DNA of 64,000 nucleotides from contig NZ_CP143258.1 of assembly GCF_036320655.1 (NCBI RefSeq), positions 434,001-498,000 on the forward strand. The letters are read 5' to 3'. How positions within the stretch are numbered: the first letter of the stretch is position 1; the number at the start of each line of letters is the position of its first letter. Shown here in pieces: positions 19,595-28,565 of the stretch. Source of the DNA: Porphyromonas pogonae (GTDB lineage: Bacteria; Bacteroidota; Bacteroidia; Bacteroidales; Porphyromonadaceae). Below the pieces are notes generated by a model that worked only from the letters and a program-made list of their open reading frames with translations, was not told the origin of the DNA and ran no database searches. The position numbers and the translations under genes were made by a program.

Positions 19595-21112
19595 ATGGAA
19601 AAAGCGATCCGGAAGGCATTAATTTCAGTCTATCACAAGGATGGACTATCTGAAATATTGGCAGAACTAAACAGACTGGGAGTGGGATTTGTATCCACGG
19701 GAGGTACCAGGAGTTTTATTGAGCAACAAGGATACGCCTGTGAAGCTGTAGAAGAATTGACGCAATATCCCTCTATGCTGGGAGGAAGAGTGAAAACTCT
19801 GCACCCTGCGATATTCGGAGGTATACTGGCACGTCGTGAAAATGACGGGGATATGCAGCAATTGCAACAATACGGAATACCGATGATCGACCTCGTGATT
19901 GTGGATTTGTACCCTTTTGAGGAAACGGTAGCATCGGGAGCATCCGACGAAGATATCATTGAAAAGATCGACATAGGTGGTATATCTTTGATTCGTGGTG
20001 CAGCCAAAAACTTTAACGACGTCATTATCGTAGCATCAAAAGACCAATACGCTCCACTGATGAGCATGCTCAAGGCAAATGGCGCCAAGTCGTCGCTGCA
20101 AGAGCGTCGTAATTTTGCCAGAGAAGCTTTTGCCGTAAGTTCTGGCTATGATACAGCGATCTTTAATTATTTTGACAACGACGAGCGCAGCGCTTTCAGA
20201 GCTTGTGCCGGACACGCCAAAGTATTGCGCTATGGCGAAAACCCCCATCAGAGGGGGCTTTTCTTCGGCGATTTTGATAAATATTTTGACAAACTCCACG
20301 GCAAGGAAATATCTTACAACAATTTGCAGGATATTGATGCCGCGGTACAATTGATACAAGAGTTTAGCGCACCTACTTTTGCGGTGCTCAAACACAACAA
20401 TGCTTGCGGATGTGCCTCAAGAGGTACAGCCCTGGAAGCATGGGAAGCAGCCTTGGCTGGTGATCCCGTATCGGCTTTTGGCGGTGTATTGGTAACCAAT
20501 ACAGTCGTAGATGCAGATACTGCTAATGAAATCAATAAGATATTCTTCGAGGTGATCATCGCACCCGACTATGACAATGGTGCGTTGGAAGTTCTTACGC
20601 AGAAGAAAAATAGAATCATATTGACTCAAAAGCAGAGGATAGAACCTCAGTGGCAATACCGCTCTATGCTGGGTGGAGTGCTGATGCAGGAGTGTGATGC
20701 CAAGACTGAGACTCAGGCAGACTTCCGCTCTGTCACAGCGATAGAGCCTACTGCGGACGAAACGGATGATATGATCTTTGCCAACAAACTGGTGAAGCAT
20801 AGTAAGAGCAATGCTATCACACTGGTCAAGGATAGCCAACTATTTGCTTCCGGCGTAGGGCAGACATCAAGGGTGGATGCTCTCAAACAAGCCATTGCCA
20901 AGGCACAGAGTTTCGGTTTTGATCTTCAGGGCGCTGTGATGGCAAGTGATGCTTTCTTTCCTTTTGCCGACTGTGTCACGCTGGCTGCCGAGGTGGGTAT
21001 CAAAGCTATAGTACAGCCCGGTGGATCAGTGAGAGATCAGGAGAGCATAGATGCAGCCAACGATAAAGGAATGGCTATGGTGATTACCGGATTCCGCCAT
21101 TTCAAACATTGA
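19595..21112 (+). CDS. purH: Bifunctional AICAR transformylase/IMP cyclohydrolase
   Basis: The 505-residue enzyme performs the last two steps of IMP synthesis in the cytoplasm. The N-terminal MGS-like cyclohydrolase domain (to about residue 190) contains STGGTRSFIEQ and GGRVKTLHPAIFGG. The transformylase domain has RYGENPHQRG, LKHNNACGCA, DPVSAFGGV, and KHSKSNAI, and ends with the AVMASDAFFPFAD and VQPGGSVRD motifs. Length is normal. The gene stands at the head of the mre/mrd/rod cluster, an order I recognise from other Bacteroidales, with 55 bases to mreB. Confidence 0.97.
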   Translation: MEKAIRKALISVYHKDGLSEILAELNRLGVGFVSTGGTRSFIEQQGYACEAVEELTQYPSMLGGRVKTLHPAIFGGILARRENDGDMQQLQQYGIPMIDLVIVDLYPFEETVASGASDEDIIEKIDIGGISLIRGAAKNFNDVIIVASKDQYAPLMSMLKANGAKSSLQERRNFAREAFAVSSGYDTAIFNYFDNDERSAFRACAGHAKVLRYGENPHQRGLFFGDFDKYFDKLHGKEISYNNLQDIDAAVQLIQEFSAPTFAVLKHNNACGCASRGTALEAWEAALAGDPVSAFGGVLVTNTVVDADTANEINKIFFEVIIAPDYDNGALEVLTQKKNRIILTQKQRIEPQWQYRSMLGGVLMQECDAKTETQADFRSVTAIEPTADETDDMIFANKLVKHSKSNAITLVKDSQLFASGVGQTSRVDALKQAIAKAQSFGFDLQGAVMASDAFFPFADCVTLAAEVGIKAIVQPGGSVRDQESIDAANDKGMAMVITGFRHFKH

Positions 21113-21167
21113 TAAAAACAGTCTCCCTGTGCGAAGGGAGTTAAAAAATATAATTTACTACTTAAAA

Positions 21168-22190
21168 ATGGGGTTATTCTCTTTTAGACAAGAGCTGGCA
21201 ATGGACTTGGGGACTGCCAACTCAATTATAATCAAAGACGGCAAGATAGTTCTGGACGAACCGTCTGTAGTCGCGTTTGACGTGCGCACGGGTGAGATGA
21301 TCGCCGTGGGCAGCGCTGCCCGGGAGATGTATGAGAAAGGCAACGCCAATATACGTACTATAAGACCGTTGAGAGACGGTGTTATAGCGGACTTTAACGG
21401 AGCGGAAAAGATGATTCGCGGTATGATCAAGATGATCAATAGTAAGCGTCGTTGGTTGGGACCATCGTCACTCCGCATCGTGGTGTGTATTCCTTCAGGC
21501 AGTACCGAGGTGGAAATCAGAGCTGTACGTGACTCAAGCGAGAGAGCCGGCGGGCGTGATGTGTATATGATATATGAGCCCATGGCTGCTGCCATAGGTG
21601 TGGGCATAGACGTGCTGGCTCCCGAAGGCAACATGATTGTAGACATAGGCGGTGGTACTACTGAGATAGCTGTAATATCGCTGGGAGGTATAGTGCGTGA
21701 TCAGTCGATACGCATAGCCGGTGATGAGCTTACTCACGATATCATGGATTATATGCGTATAGCCCACAACGTAAAAGTAGGTGAGCGCACGGCAGAACAG
21801 ATCAAGATCAACGTAGGGGCTGTATTGCAGGATATCAGCAATCCACCAGAGGAATACATTGTGTGCGGTGCTGACCAGATGGACACATTGCCCAGAAAGA
21901 TAGCTGTAAATCACCGTGAGATAGCACAGTGCCTTGAGAAGTCGGTACAGAAGATAGAAGCTGCCGTACTGAAGACGCTTGAAGAGGTGCCGCCCGAGTT
22001 GTATGCCGATATTGTGAAAAACGGTGTTACGCTTACCGGAGGGGGAGCCTTGCTGAGAGGTTTGGACAAGAGATTGACCGATCGTTTCGGTATCGACTTC
22101 CATGTGGCTGAAGATCCGTTGCATGCCGTGGCCAAAGGTACCGGTATCGCACTGAAACATCTCGACACTTTTAACTTCCTTATTCGATAA
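21168..22190 (+). CDS. mreB: Rod shape-determining protein MreB
   Basis: About 340 residues of the actin-like ATPase family. I start at ATG 21168 (MGLFSFRQEL), since this matches MreB N-termini; an upstream GTG at 21129 is less likely. The phosphate 1 motif DLGTANS is near residues 12-18, the phosphate 2 motif DIGGGTTEIAV near 155-165 and the adenosine motif TGGGALLRGLD near 290. MreB filaments guide lateral wall synthesis under the inner membrane. It heads mreCD, mrdA and rodA, which encode its partners in the elongasome. Confidence 0.97.
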   Translation: MGLFSFRQELAMDLGTANSIIIKDGKIVLDEPSVVAFDVRTGEMIAVGSAAREMYEKGNANIRTIRPLRDGVIADFNGAEKMIRGMIKMINSKRRWLGPSSLRIVVCIPSGSTEVEIRAVRDSSERAGGRDVYMIYEPMAAAIGVGIDVLAPEGNMIVDIGGGTTEIAVISLGGIVRDQSIRIAGDELTHDIMDYMRIAHNVKVGERTAEQIKINVGAVLQDISNPPEEYIVCGADQMDTLPRKIAVNHREIAQCLEKSVQKIEAAVLKTLEEVPPELYADIVKNGVTLTGGGALLRGLDKRLTDRFGIDFHVAEDPLHAVAKGTGIALKHLDTFNFLIR

Positions 22191-22208
22191 TAAAATTTAC
22201 AATCATAC

Positions 22209-23078
22209 GTGCACAAGCTGCTTGAGTTTTTGCGCACCAATGTACATTGGTTGATATTTATCCTATTGCAAACGGCTGCGTTGCTGATGCTCTTTAATAG
22301 TAGCATCTACCATCGCAGCCTTAAGCTAATGGCTACAAACTACGTAGTGGGTAACGTATCTTCATCTTTGACAGAGGTGTACAGTTACATGAATCTGAGA
22401 GAACAAAACGAAGCTTTGCTCCATGAGAATGCGCGCCTCGAGCGTGACTATCTCTCACTGATGCGCAAGGTGGAAGATGCCGAGGCGGATACCGTGAGGC
22501 CGATAGTGCATGTGAAAGATTCTCTGTCGGATACGCTGCCCGAATACAGCTATACCACTGCCCGGATTATCAGCATCAAGAATCATAACAGCAATGTGTA
22601 CTATATCATCAACAAAGGCTCCAAAGATCACTTACATGCCGATATGCCGGTGATGAGCAGCCATGGTGTAGTGGGAACTATCACGGAAGCTTCTGCAAAC
22701 TATGCGATAGTGATACCTCTGCTCAACCCCAAGATGAAATTGAGCTGCAGTATCAAAGGCAAAGGTTACTACGGATCCATGTTATGGGACAAACCCGGAG
22801 GCGAGTATGCTACGCTGGGAGACCTCCCCTTACATGCAGAAATAGCTCCGGGTGACACCGTGGTCACAAGCGGATTCTCCTACATATTCCCTCAGAATCT
22901 GATGGTAGGGGTGGTGGCACAGGACCCCAAGAGAAAACCCAAGGAAGGTAAATCGTTTAGTAATTATTCCGTGAAACTGGCTACAGACTTCAATAAGCTG
23001 AGCTATGTGTATGTGATCAATAATATAGAATCCACGGAAGTGAAAAAGTTGGAAGGGGATATCAAAGATGTTCAATAA
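22209..23078 (+). CDS. mreC: Rod shape-determining protein MreC
   Basis: A 289-residue protein starting at GTG 22209. One N-terminal membrane segment (about residues 14-30) is followed by a short coiled coil (LREQNEALLHENARLERDYL) and the periplasmic beta-barrel domain with the MreC words SSHGVVGTITEAS and GDTVVTSG. It links MreB filaments to PBP2 and RodA. It overlaps mreD by 11 bases. Confidence 0.93.
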   Translation: MHKLLEFLRTNVHWLIFILLQTAALLMLFNSSIYHRSLKLMATNYVVGNVSSSLTEVYSYMNLREQNEALLHENARLERDYLSLMRKVEDAEADTVRPIVHVKDSLSDTLPEYSYTTARIISIKNHNSNVYYIINKGSKDHLHADMPVMSSHGVVGTITEASANYAIVIPLLNPKMKLSCSIKGKGYYGSMLWDKPGGEYATLGDLPLHAEIAPGDTVVTSGFSYIFPQNLMVGVVAQDPKRKPKEGKSFSNYSVKLATDFNKLSYVYVINNIESTEVKKLEGDIKDVQ

Positions 23079-23586
23079 TTGGGTTCGTTTTATATTAGTC
23101 AGCATTATCATCATACTCCTGCAAGTGTGGGAGTTTACCCCTCTTGCCTTATTCAAGATAGCTACTCCGTTTATCTATCCTATAGTTCTTTTCTTCCTGC
23201 CTATCAATACTCGTGAGAGTATCATGACGGTGGTGGGATTTTGCATAGGTCTTATACTCGATACGCTCAGCGGTACTCCCGGCCTCAATACCTCAGCATT
23301 TACCCTTACGGCTTTTGCGCGTAACTATCTTACATCCCCTTTGTGTGACGATGAAGTCAACAGAGAGCTTATCCCCTCACGCTTTGCTCTGGGCAACGGT
23401 GCTTTTTTTCTGTTGCTGTTTGAAGTGATGTTGCTCAACACACTGGTACTCTTCCTGCTTGATGCCCTTTCGCTCTTCGACTTTGTATACTTCCTCAAGC
23501 GTTTTGGATCGAGCTTTGTGTTCTCTTATGTGGTGTGTGTAATTTTCTTCCTTATCTTTCAGCAGGCAGAGAAAGATGCCAAATAA
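23068..23586 (+). CDS. mreD: Rod shape-determining protein MreD
   Basis: A 172-residue, very hydrophobic protein with about five membrane segments. Sequence is weakly conserved, but size, topology and position between mreC and mrdA fit MreD of the elongation complex. The start overlaps the end of mreC. Confidence 0.85.
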   Translation: MFNNWVRFILVSIIIILLQVWEFTPLALFKIATPFIYPIVLFFLPINTRESIMTVVGFCIGLILDTLSGTPGLNTSAFTLTAFARNYLTSPLCDDEVNRELIPSRFALGNGAFFLLLFEVMLLNTLVLFLLDALSLFDFVYFLKRFGSSFVFSYVVCVIFFLIFQQAEKDAK

Positions 23587-23596
23587 GTAAGAAGAG

Positions 23597-25555
23597 ATGT
23601 CCCCTAACGATTATTACAAAAGAGGCTATTTATTTATCATCCTGACGGTGGTTATCGTGGGGATGTATATTATCAGGCTTTTTTATTTGCAGATACTTAC
23701 ACCAAACTATAAGTCAAGAGCCGAAAGCAATGCCTTTTATCAAAAACCTATCTATCCCGCCAGAGGTGTGATATATGACCGCAACGGTGAGCTGTTGGTA
23801 ATGAACAAGCCGACTTTCGATCTCATGGTCGTAACGGGAGAGGCGGGTGAATTTGACAGCGTAGCACTGTGCAAAAACCTCAATATCGATATCACTGTTC
23901 TGAGACAGAGATTCAAAGACATGTCCAACAGGCGCAAGAACCCCGGATTCTCCCGCAATGTGCCCCAGGTACTGATATCACAACTTAGCACTGAAGAGGC
24001 CGGACGCTTTCAGGAGATACTTTATAAATTCCCCGGCTTCTCTATCCAAAGCCGTACTATACGCCAGTATAATTATCATCATGCTGCACATATCTTGGGA
24101 TATGTGTCCGAAGCTAACCCGTCTGATATCTCACGTGACAAAGCTTTGGTTGCAGGAGACTACACCGGGCGTATGGGTGTAGAGCGCGTGTATGAAAAAG
24201 AGCTTAGAGGTGTAAAAGGTGTAGAGATCTTGCTCCGAGACGCAAGCGGACGCATCAAAGGACGATCTGCTGAGGGTAGAAACGACCGTGCACCTGTCAA
24301 TGGTAGTGACCTTACCCTCTCTATTGATAGTAAATTGCAGGCCTTTGGTGAAGAACTGATGCAAGGTAAACGTGGAGCAATCGTGGTGATACAGCCCTCC
24401 ACAGGCGAAATCCTTGCAATGGTGAGTGCTCCTTCTTATGATCCGGAGATGCTCACAGGAAAGAAAAAAGGAGAGAACCACCGCATTCTCGAAGATATGC
24501 CCAGCAAGCCGTTATATGCCAGAGCTATTATGGGTAATTACCCTCCCGGCTCTACCTTCAAGCCTGCTCAGGGAGCTATTTATCTGCAAGAAGGTATCAT
24601 CACTCCGCAAACGAGTTTTGCATGCCATCATGGTTATCCCCTCCTTCGGGGCAGACCTCGTTGTCACTCCCATGCTTCACCTGTTTCTATCGTACCTGCG
24701 TTGGCTACGTCTTGTAATGCATTCTTTTGCTGGGGGCTTCATGGGATGCTCGATGACAGACGGTACTATCGCTCGCCCCAAGAAGCTCTGGAGCATTGGA
24801 AAAACAGGATTGTAAAATTGGGATACGGTTATCCGTTGGGAGTAGACTTATATGGCGAGAAAAGAGGATATATCCCCAATAGTAAAGTGTATGACAAGAT
24901 TTATAAAGGACGCTGGAATTCCTCTACCATCATTTCTATCTCCATTGGTCAGGGAGAAATCCTCGCTACTCCTTTACAGATAGCTAATCTGGCTGCTATT
25001 ATCGCTAATAGGGGGTATTACTATAAACCTCATGTTGTAAGAGGAATATCAGGTTCGAAGTTGGATACGTTGTATACCAATAAGCACAATACGGAGATCA
25101 GCAGTACTAACTGGGAGTATATCGTGTCGGGTATGGCGGCCGCTGTTACAGGCGGGACGTGTAGAGCTGCAAACTTTGCTCCCGGAGAAATCGAAGTTTG
25201 TGGTAAAACGGGTACAGCCGAAAATCCGCATGGTAAAGACCACTCCGCTTTTATTGGCTTTGCTCCTCGTAACAATCCCCAAATAGCTGTGGGGGTATAT
25301 GTGGAAAACGGAGGCTTTGGAGCAGTATATGGTGTGCCTATAGGTCGTGTGATGATGGAATATTATCTTCGCAAGGGAGAGCTGTCGGGTGCATCACAGG
25401 CTATTGCCGAAAAAATGAAGAAAACGTCGGTATCGTATGGTGATGGTGATCCGTCACAATCTATATATTTAGAACAAAAGAACAAAGCTTCTACGATAAC
25501 AGTGCCTTTGAGAGCAGACAGCGCAAATTCACAAAACGATAAACCTATTCAATGA
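23597..25555 (+). CDS. mrdA: Penicillin-binding protein 2 (transpeptidase)
   Basis: A 652-residue class B PBP that crosslinks peptidoglycan during elongation. One N-terminal membrane anchor (about residues 10-28) precedes the pedestal domain (ARGVIYDRNG). The transpeptidase motifs are present in order: STFK within PPGSTFKPAQ near 320, SCN near 372 and KTGTAE near 536. It sits between mreD and rodA, its normal partner, and is a beta-lactam target. Confidence 0.96.
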   Translation: MSPNDYYKRGYLFIILTVVIVGMYIIRLFYLQILTPNYKSRAESNAFYQKPIYPARGVIYDRNGELLVMNKPTFDLMVVTGEAGEFDSVALCKNLNIDITVLRQRFKDMSNRRKNPGFSRNVPQVLISQLSTEEAGRFQEILYKFPGFSIQSRTIRQYNYHHAAHILGYVSEANPSDISRDKALVAGDYTGRMGVERVYEKELRGVKGVEILLRDASGRIKGRSAEGRNDRAPVNGSDLTLSIDSKLQAFGEELMQGKRGAIVVIQPSTGEILAMVSAPSYDPEMLTGKKKGENHRILEDMPSKPLYARAIMGNYPPGSTFKPAQGAIYLQEGIITPQTSFACHHGYPLLRGRPRCHSHASPVSIVPALATSCNAFFCWGLHGMLDDRRYYRSPQEALEHWKNRIVKLGYGYPLGVDLYGEKRGYIPNSKVYDKIYKGRWNSSTIISISIGQGEILATPLQIANLAAIIANRGYYYKPHVVRGISGSKLDTLYTNKHNTEISSTNWEYIVSGMAAAVTGGTCRAANFAPGEIEVCGKTGTAENPHGKDHSAFIGFAPRNNPQIAVGVYVENGGFGAVYGVPIGRVMMEYYLRKGELSGASQAIAEKMKKTSVSYGDGDPSQSIYLEQKNKASTITVPLRADSANSQNDKPIQ

Positions 25556-25556
25556 T

Positions 25557-27014
25557 ATGTTGTCCTATTCAGGCGCCAAGCCCTCTATCTGGAAAAAACT
25601 CGATTGGTTCACAGTAGCCATCTATCTGGTACTTATCATAGCCGGGTGGATCACTATATGCGGAGCATCATATAACTTCGATATAAATAAACTATTTCAG
25701 CCCGGCGAAAGGCCCTTTATGCAACTTATCTGGATGGGCTTTGCTGTAGTGATAGGGTTTGTTGTTATCATGATAGACTCCGATCTTATCGAGAATATCT
25801 CTCCTCTGTTTTACTTTATCATGCTGCTGGTGCTGGCGGTAACCATCTTTGTCGCGCCGGATATAAAAGGATCGCACTCTTGGCTCGTAATAGGGCCTAT
25901 GCGGCTGCAACCTGCAGAGTTTGCCAAGGTATCGACGGCTTTGTTATTGGCCTGGCAGGTAAATAAATATCAATTCCAAATCAAGGGGCTGCGTAATTAT
26001 AGCATTATCTTTGCAATAGTGATCACTCCTATGCTGCTTATTCTGCTACAGAGTGAAACGGGATCCGCACTCGTCTTTACGGCGATGTTTCTGGCTCTGT
26101 ACCGTGAGGGTTTTTCAGGAATATTCTTGGGCATAGCCGCTTCGGCTGTGGTTTTCTTTGTGGTAGCGCTGATGCTACAGGATCAAGTATGGTGGGGGGC
26201 TACTTCGTCTGATCTTTTCATGGTAGCTACACTCATTATCTTGTTTACTCTTATTTTCATCAAAATATATTGTGAGCAGCTACCCCGCAATTTTTGGGCA
26301 TGGATATCCGGTATATTATTGGCTATGGTAGCTGCATCTTTTATTGTAAATAAATTCGCTCCGTTCGATTTGGCATGGGTGGCTATAGCGGGTATAGGCG
26401 CACTCATAATATGTCTTGTTTGGCTTGCCATATCATATTATAAGGCGAAGTTCTTATTTATAGCCTTGTTTTCTCTTATGTCTGTAGGGTATTTTTATTC
26501 TATAGATTATGTATTTCATGATGTGCTACAACCCCACCAGCAGGGACGTGTCAAGGTCGCTTTGGGTATTGATGATGATATCAAGGGTAAAGGTTACAAC
26601 GTAGACCAATCCAAGATCGCGATTGGCTCCGGAGGATTAATGGGTAAGGGGTTTCTACAAGGTACTCAGACCAAGCTCAACTACGTACCCGAGCAAGCTA
26701 CTGACTTTATCTTCTGTACAGTGGGAGAAGAACAAGGTTTTCTGGGATCAGCCGCTCTTCTCATAACCTATGCCGTATTTATACTACGCCTCATCAGGCT
26801 TGCCGAGAGACAGACCTATATCTTCGGACGAGTCTATGGATATTCTGTTGCTTCCATCTTTCTTTTTCACCTCACCATTAATATAGGTATGGTCATCGGC
26901 CTCATACCCGTGATAGGGATACCCTTGCCCTTTTTTAGCTATGGGGGCTCATCGCTATGGGGTTTTACTATACTTCTCTTTATCTTTTTGGGTATGGATG
27001 CCCGTAGGAAGTAG
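25557..27014 (+). CDS. rodA: Peptidoglycan glycosyltransferase RodA
   Basis: A 485-residue SEDS-family membrane protein with about ten transmembrane segments. The conserved words LQPAEFAKVS, LQSETGSALVF, GKGFLQGTQTKLNYVPEQ and the C-terminal GIPLPFFSYGGSS are present. It polymerises glycan strands from lipid II together with PBP2, whose gene stops two bases upstream. The family usually has about 370-420 residues; the extra length lies in the central region between about residues 210 and 310, as in other Bacteroidota RodA. It is the last gene of the cluster and is followed after 25 bases by a MITE. Confidence 0.95.
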   Translation: MLSYSGAKPSIWKKLDWFTVAIYLVLIIAGWITICGASYNFDINKLFQPGERPFMQLIWMGFAVVIGFVVIMIDSDLIENISPLFYFIMLLVLAVTIFVAPDIKGSHSWLVIGPMRLQPAEFAKVSTALLLAWQVNKYQFQIKGLRNYSIIFAIVITPMLLILLQSETGSALVFTAMFLALYREGFSGIFLGIAASAVVFFVVALMLQDQVWWGATSSDLFMVATLIILFTLIFIKIYCEQLPRNFWAWISGILLAMVAASFIVNKFAPFDLAWVAIAGIGALIICLVWLAISYYKAKFLFIALFSLMSVGYFYSIDYVFHDVLQPHQQGRVKVALGIDDDIKGKGYNVDQSKIAIGSGGLMGKGFLQGTQTKLNYVPEQATDFIFCTVGEEQGFLGSAALLITYAVFILRLIRLAERQTYIFGRVYGYSVASIFLFHLTINIGMVIGLIPVIGIPLPFFSYGGSSLWGFTILLFIFLGMDARRK

Positions 27015-27039
27015 TTGTAACATCGTACATACCCAATTA

Positions 27040-27226
27040 GAGACCGTTGCATAGCAGGCCAATTGCTTCGTTGCTTGCGAGATTCGTGCTTGGTCATTTA
27101 CCTGAAGTAAACTCCCTGTGCACTCACTCTTAGCGCCTTGCACTTTACCTTCTCTGCCCGGTCAAAGTGTCTTTTGTTGGCTTTGCCTCCAAAATCCATG
27201 AGACTGTTGACTTTTGCAACAGTCTC
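27040..27226 (+). mobile_element. 187-bp MITE, copy 3, with AATTA target duplication
   Basis: This copy has the same orientation as copy 1 and nearly the same sequence. It is flanked by direct repeats AATTA at 27035-27039 and 27227-27231, a clear 5-bp target-site duplication that shows transposition. It lies between the convergent genes rodA and yccF-like. Confidence 0.92.
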
Positions 27227-27253
27227 AATTAATCGTCGAGAGTCTCTTTCCTT

Positions 27254-27619
27254 TTATACCACTCTGAAATTGAAAGGCGCCAATGCAAGTTTGGCAAGCT
27301 TGAAGTGTTGCTTACCGAAAGGAATGCCGATAATAGTGATACTCAACAATACACCCCCAAAAATGTGAGTAACCAGGATGGGGATGCCTGCAACGATAAT
27401 CCATAGTACACTCAAAATAAGAGCGCATCCACCGGCTCCCGGCTTTTCTTCCACCTTACGACCAAAGGGGAAAAGTGCCAGCTCCGCCATCTTCATAGAT
27501 TGGATCCCGAAAGGTATGCCTATGATGGTAAGCATCATTACTATTCCTCCCAAGAAATATTCAATGGCAATCATAAAACCGCCGAAGATAAACCACACGA
27601 TGTTTCCTAAAATACTCAT
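27254..27619 (-). CDS. YccF domain-containing inner-membrane protein
   Basis: A 121-residue membrane protein with two copies of the YccF domain words, each with TIIGIPFG followed by K-containing helices, and about three hydrophobic segments. This matches the widespread YccF (DUF307) family, whose role is not established. It is on the minus strand, convergent with rodA across the MITE and divergent from the esterase gene. Confidence 0.9.
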   Translation of the reverse strand: MSILGNIVWFIFGGFMIAIEYFLGGIVMMLTIIGIPFGIQSMKMAELALFPFGRKVEEKPGAGGCALILSVLWIIVAGIPILVTHIFGGVLLSITIIGIPFGKQHFKLAKLALAPFNFRVV

Positions 27620-27686
27620 AGGTTATAGATTATAGAATTGAATTTATTAATTTTATAATTCAAGAAATTTCTCTAAAAATATTGTC

Positions 27687-28511
27687 ATGAAGAAGTACTT
27701 TGCAGGATTGATCATTCTGACCCTTTGCAGCATGTTTGCTTTAAGGGCTGAGCGTGTGGATACCATAGCAATACATAGCAAAGCCATGCGTAAAGATATT
27801 AAAAATGTAATAATAACTCCTGACGGTATGAATAAAGCATCGGTATATCCTGTGCTGTATCTGCTCCATGGTTACGGGGGGAGGTACGATACATGGATCA
27901 ATAAGATTCCCGGGGTGATGGGATTAGCGGACCAATACCAAATGATCATTGTATGTCCGGATGGCGGTGAGAGCTGGTACTTCGACAGCCCGATTGATGC
28001 AAACTACCGCTATGAAACTTATATTACGCAAGAACTTCTTCCTTATGTGGATATACACTACAATACCCGTAAAATCCGTAACGGGCGTGCCATAGCGGGG
28101 CTCAGTATGGGCGGGCATGGAGCCTTGTACCTTGCCTTTAGACATCAAGACCTATTTGGGGCTTGTGGTAGCATGAGCGGTTGTATGGATATGACCCCTT
28201 TCCCAAACAACTGGAATATTGCCAAGAGACTAGGGGTGCAGGCGAAATATCCTGAACGCTGGCGTCAAAACTCTGTGATCAATATGCTGCATTTGCTGAC
28301 TCCTGACTCTCTTAAAATCATGATAGACTGCGGTACAGGTGATTTTTTTCATTCGGTCAATGCTAAGATGCACGAAGAGCTCCTTTATCACAATATCCCC
28401 CATGAGTATATCTCCCGCCCGGGCATACATGACCGCACTTATTGGTCAGAGGCTATAAAGACACAGGCGTTATTCTTTTACAATTATTTCAATAGTGCTG
28501 CCTCAAAGTAG
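27687..28511 (+). CDS. Secreted esterase of the esterase D/antigen 85-like family
   Basis: A 274-residue alpha/beta hydrolase with a Sec signal peptide (MKKYFAGLIILTLCSMFALRA). The nucleophile elbow GLSMGGHG places Ser near residue 140; a C-terminal His in RPGIHDRTYW and an Asp in DCGTGDFF complete the likely triad. The family (putative esterase, PF00756) includes feruloyl, acetyl and other carbohydrate esterases. It lies 54 bases before the GH125 gene, so it may remove acyl groups from the same glycan. The substrate is inferred only from position. Confidence 0.87.
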   Translation: MKKYFAGLIILTLCSMFALRAERVDTIAIHSKAMRKDIKNVIITPDGMNKASVYPVLYLLHGYGGRYDTWINKIPGVMGLADQYQMIIVCPDGGESWYFDSPIDANYRYETYITQELLPYVDIHYNTRKIRNGRAIAGLSMGGHGALYLAFRHQDLFGACGSMSGCMDMTPFPNNWNIAKRLGVQAKYPERWRQNSVINMLHLLTPDSLKIMIDCGTGDFFHSVNAKMHEELLYHNIPHEYISRPGIHDRTYWSEAIKTQALFFYNYFNSAASK

Positions 28512-28565
28512 GTGATACATTCCAACCGACATTATTCCCGCTCTTAACAATTATTTTTTTACGAA

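Noticed and set aside
21534-22160. 208-codon minus-strand frame
   Set aside because: It lies opposite mreB, which is complete and conserved.
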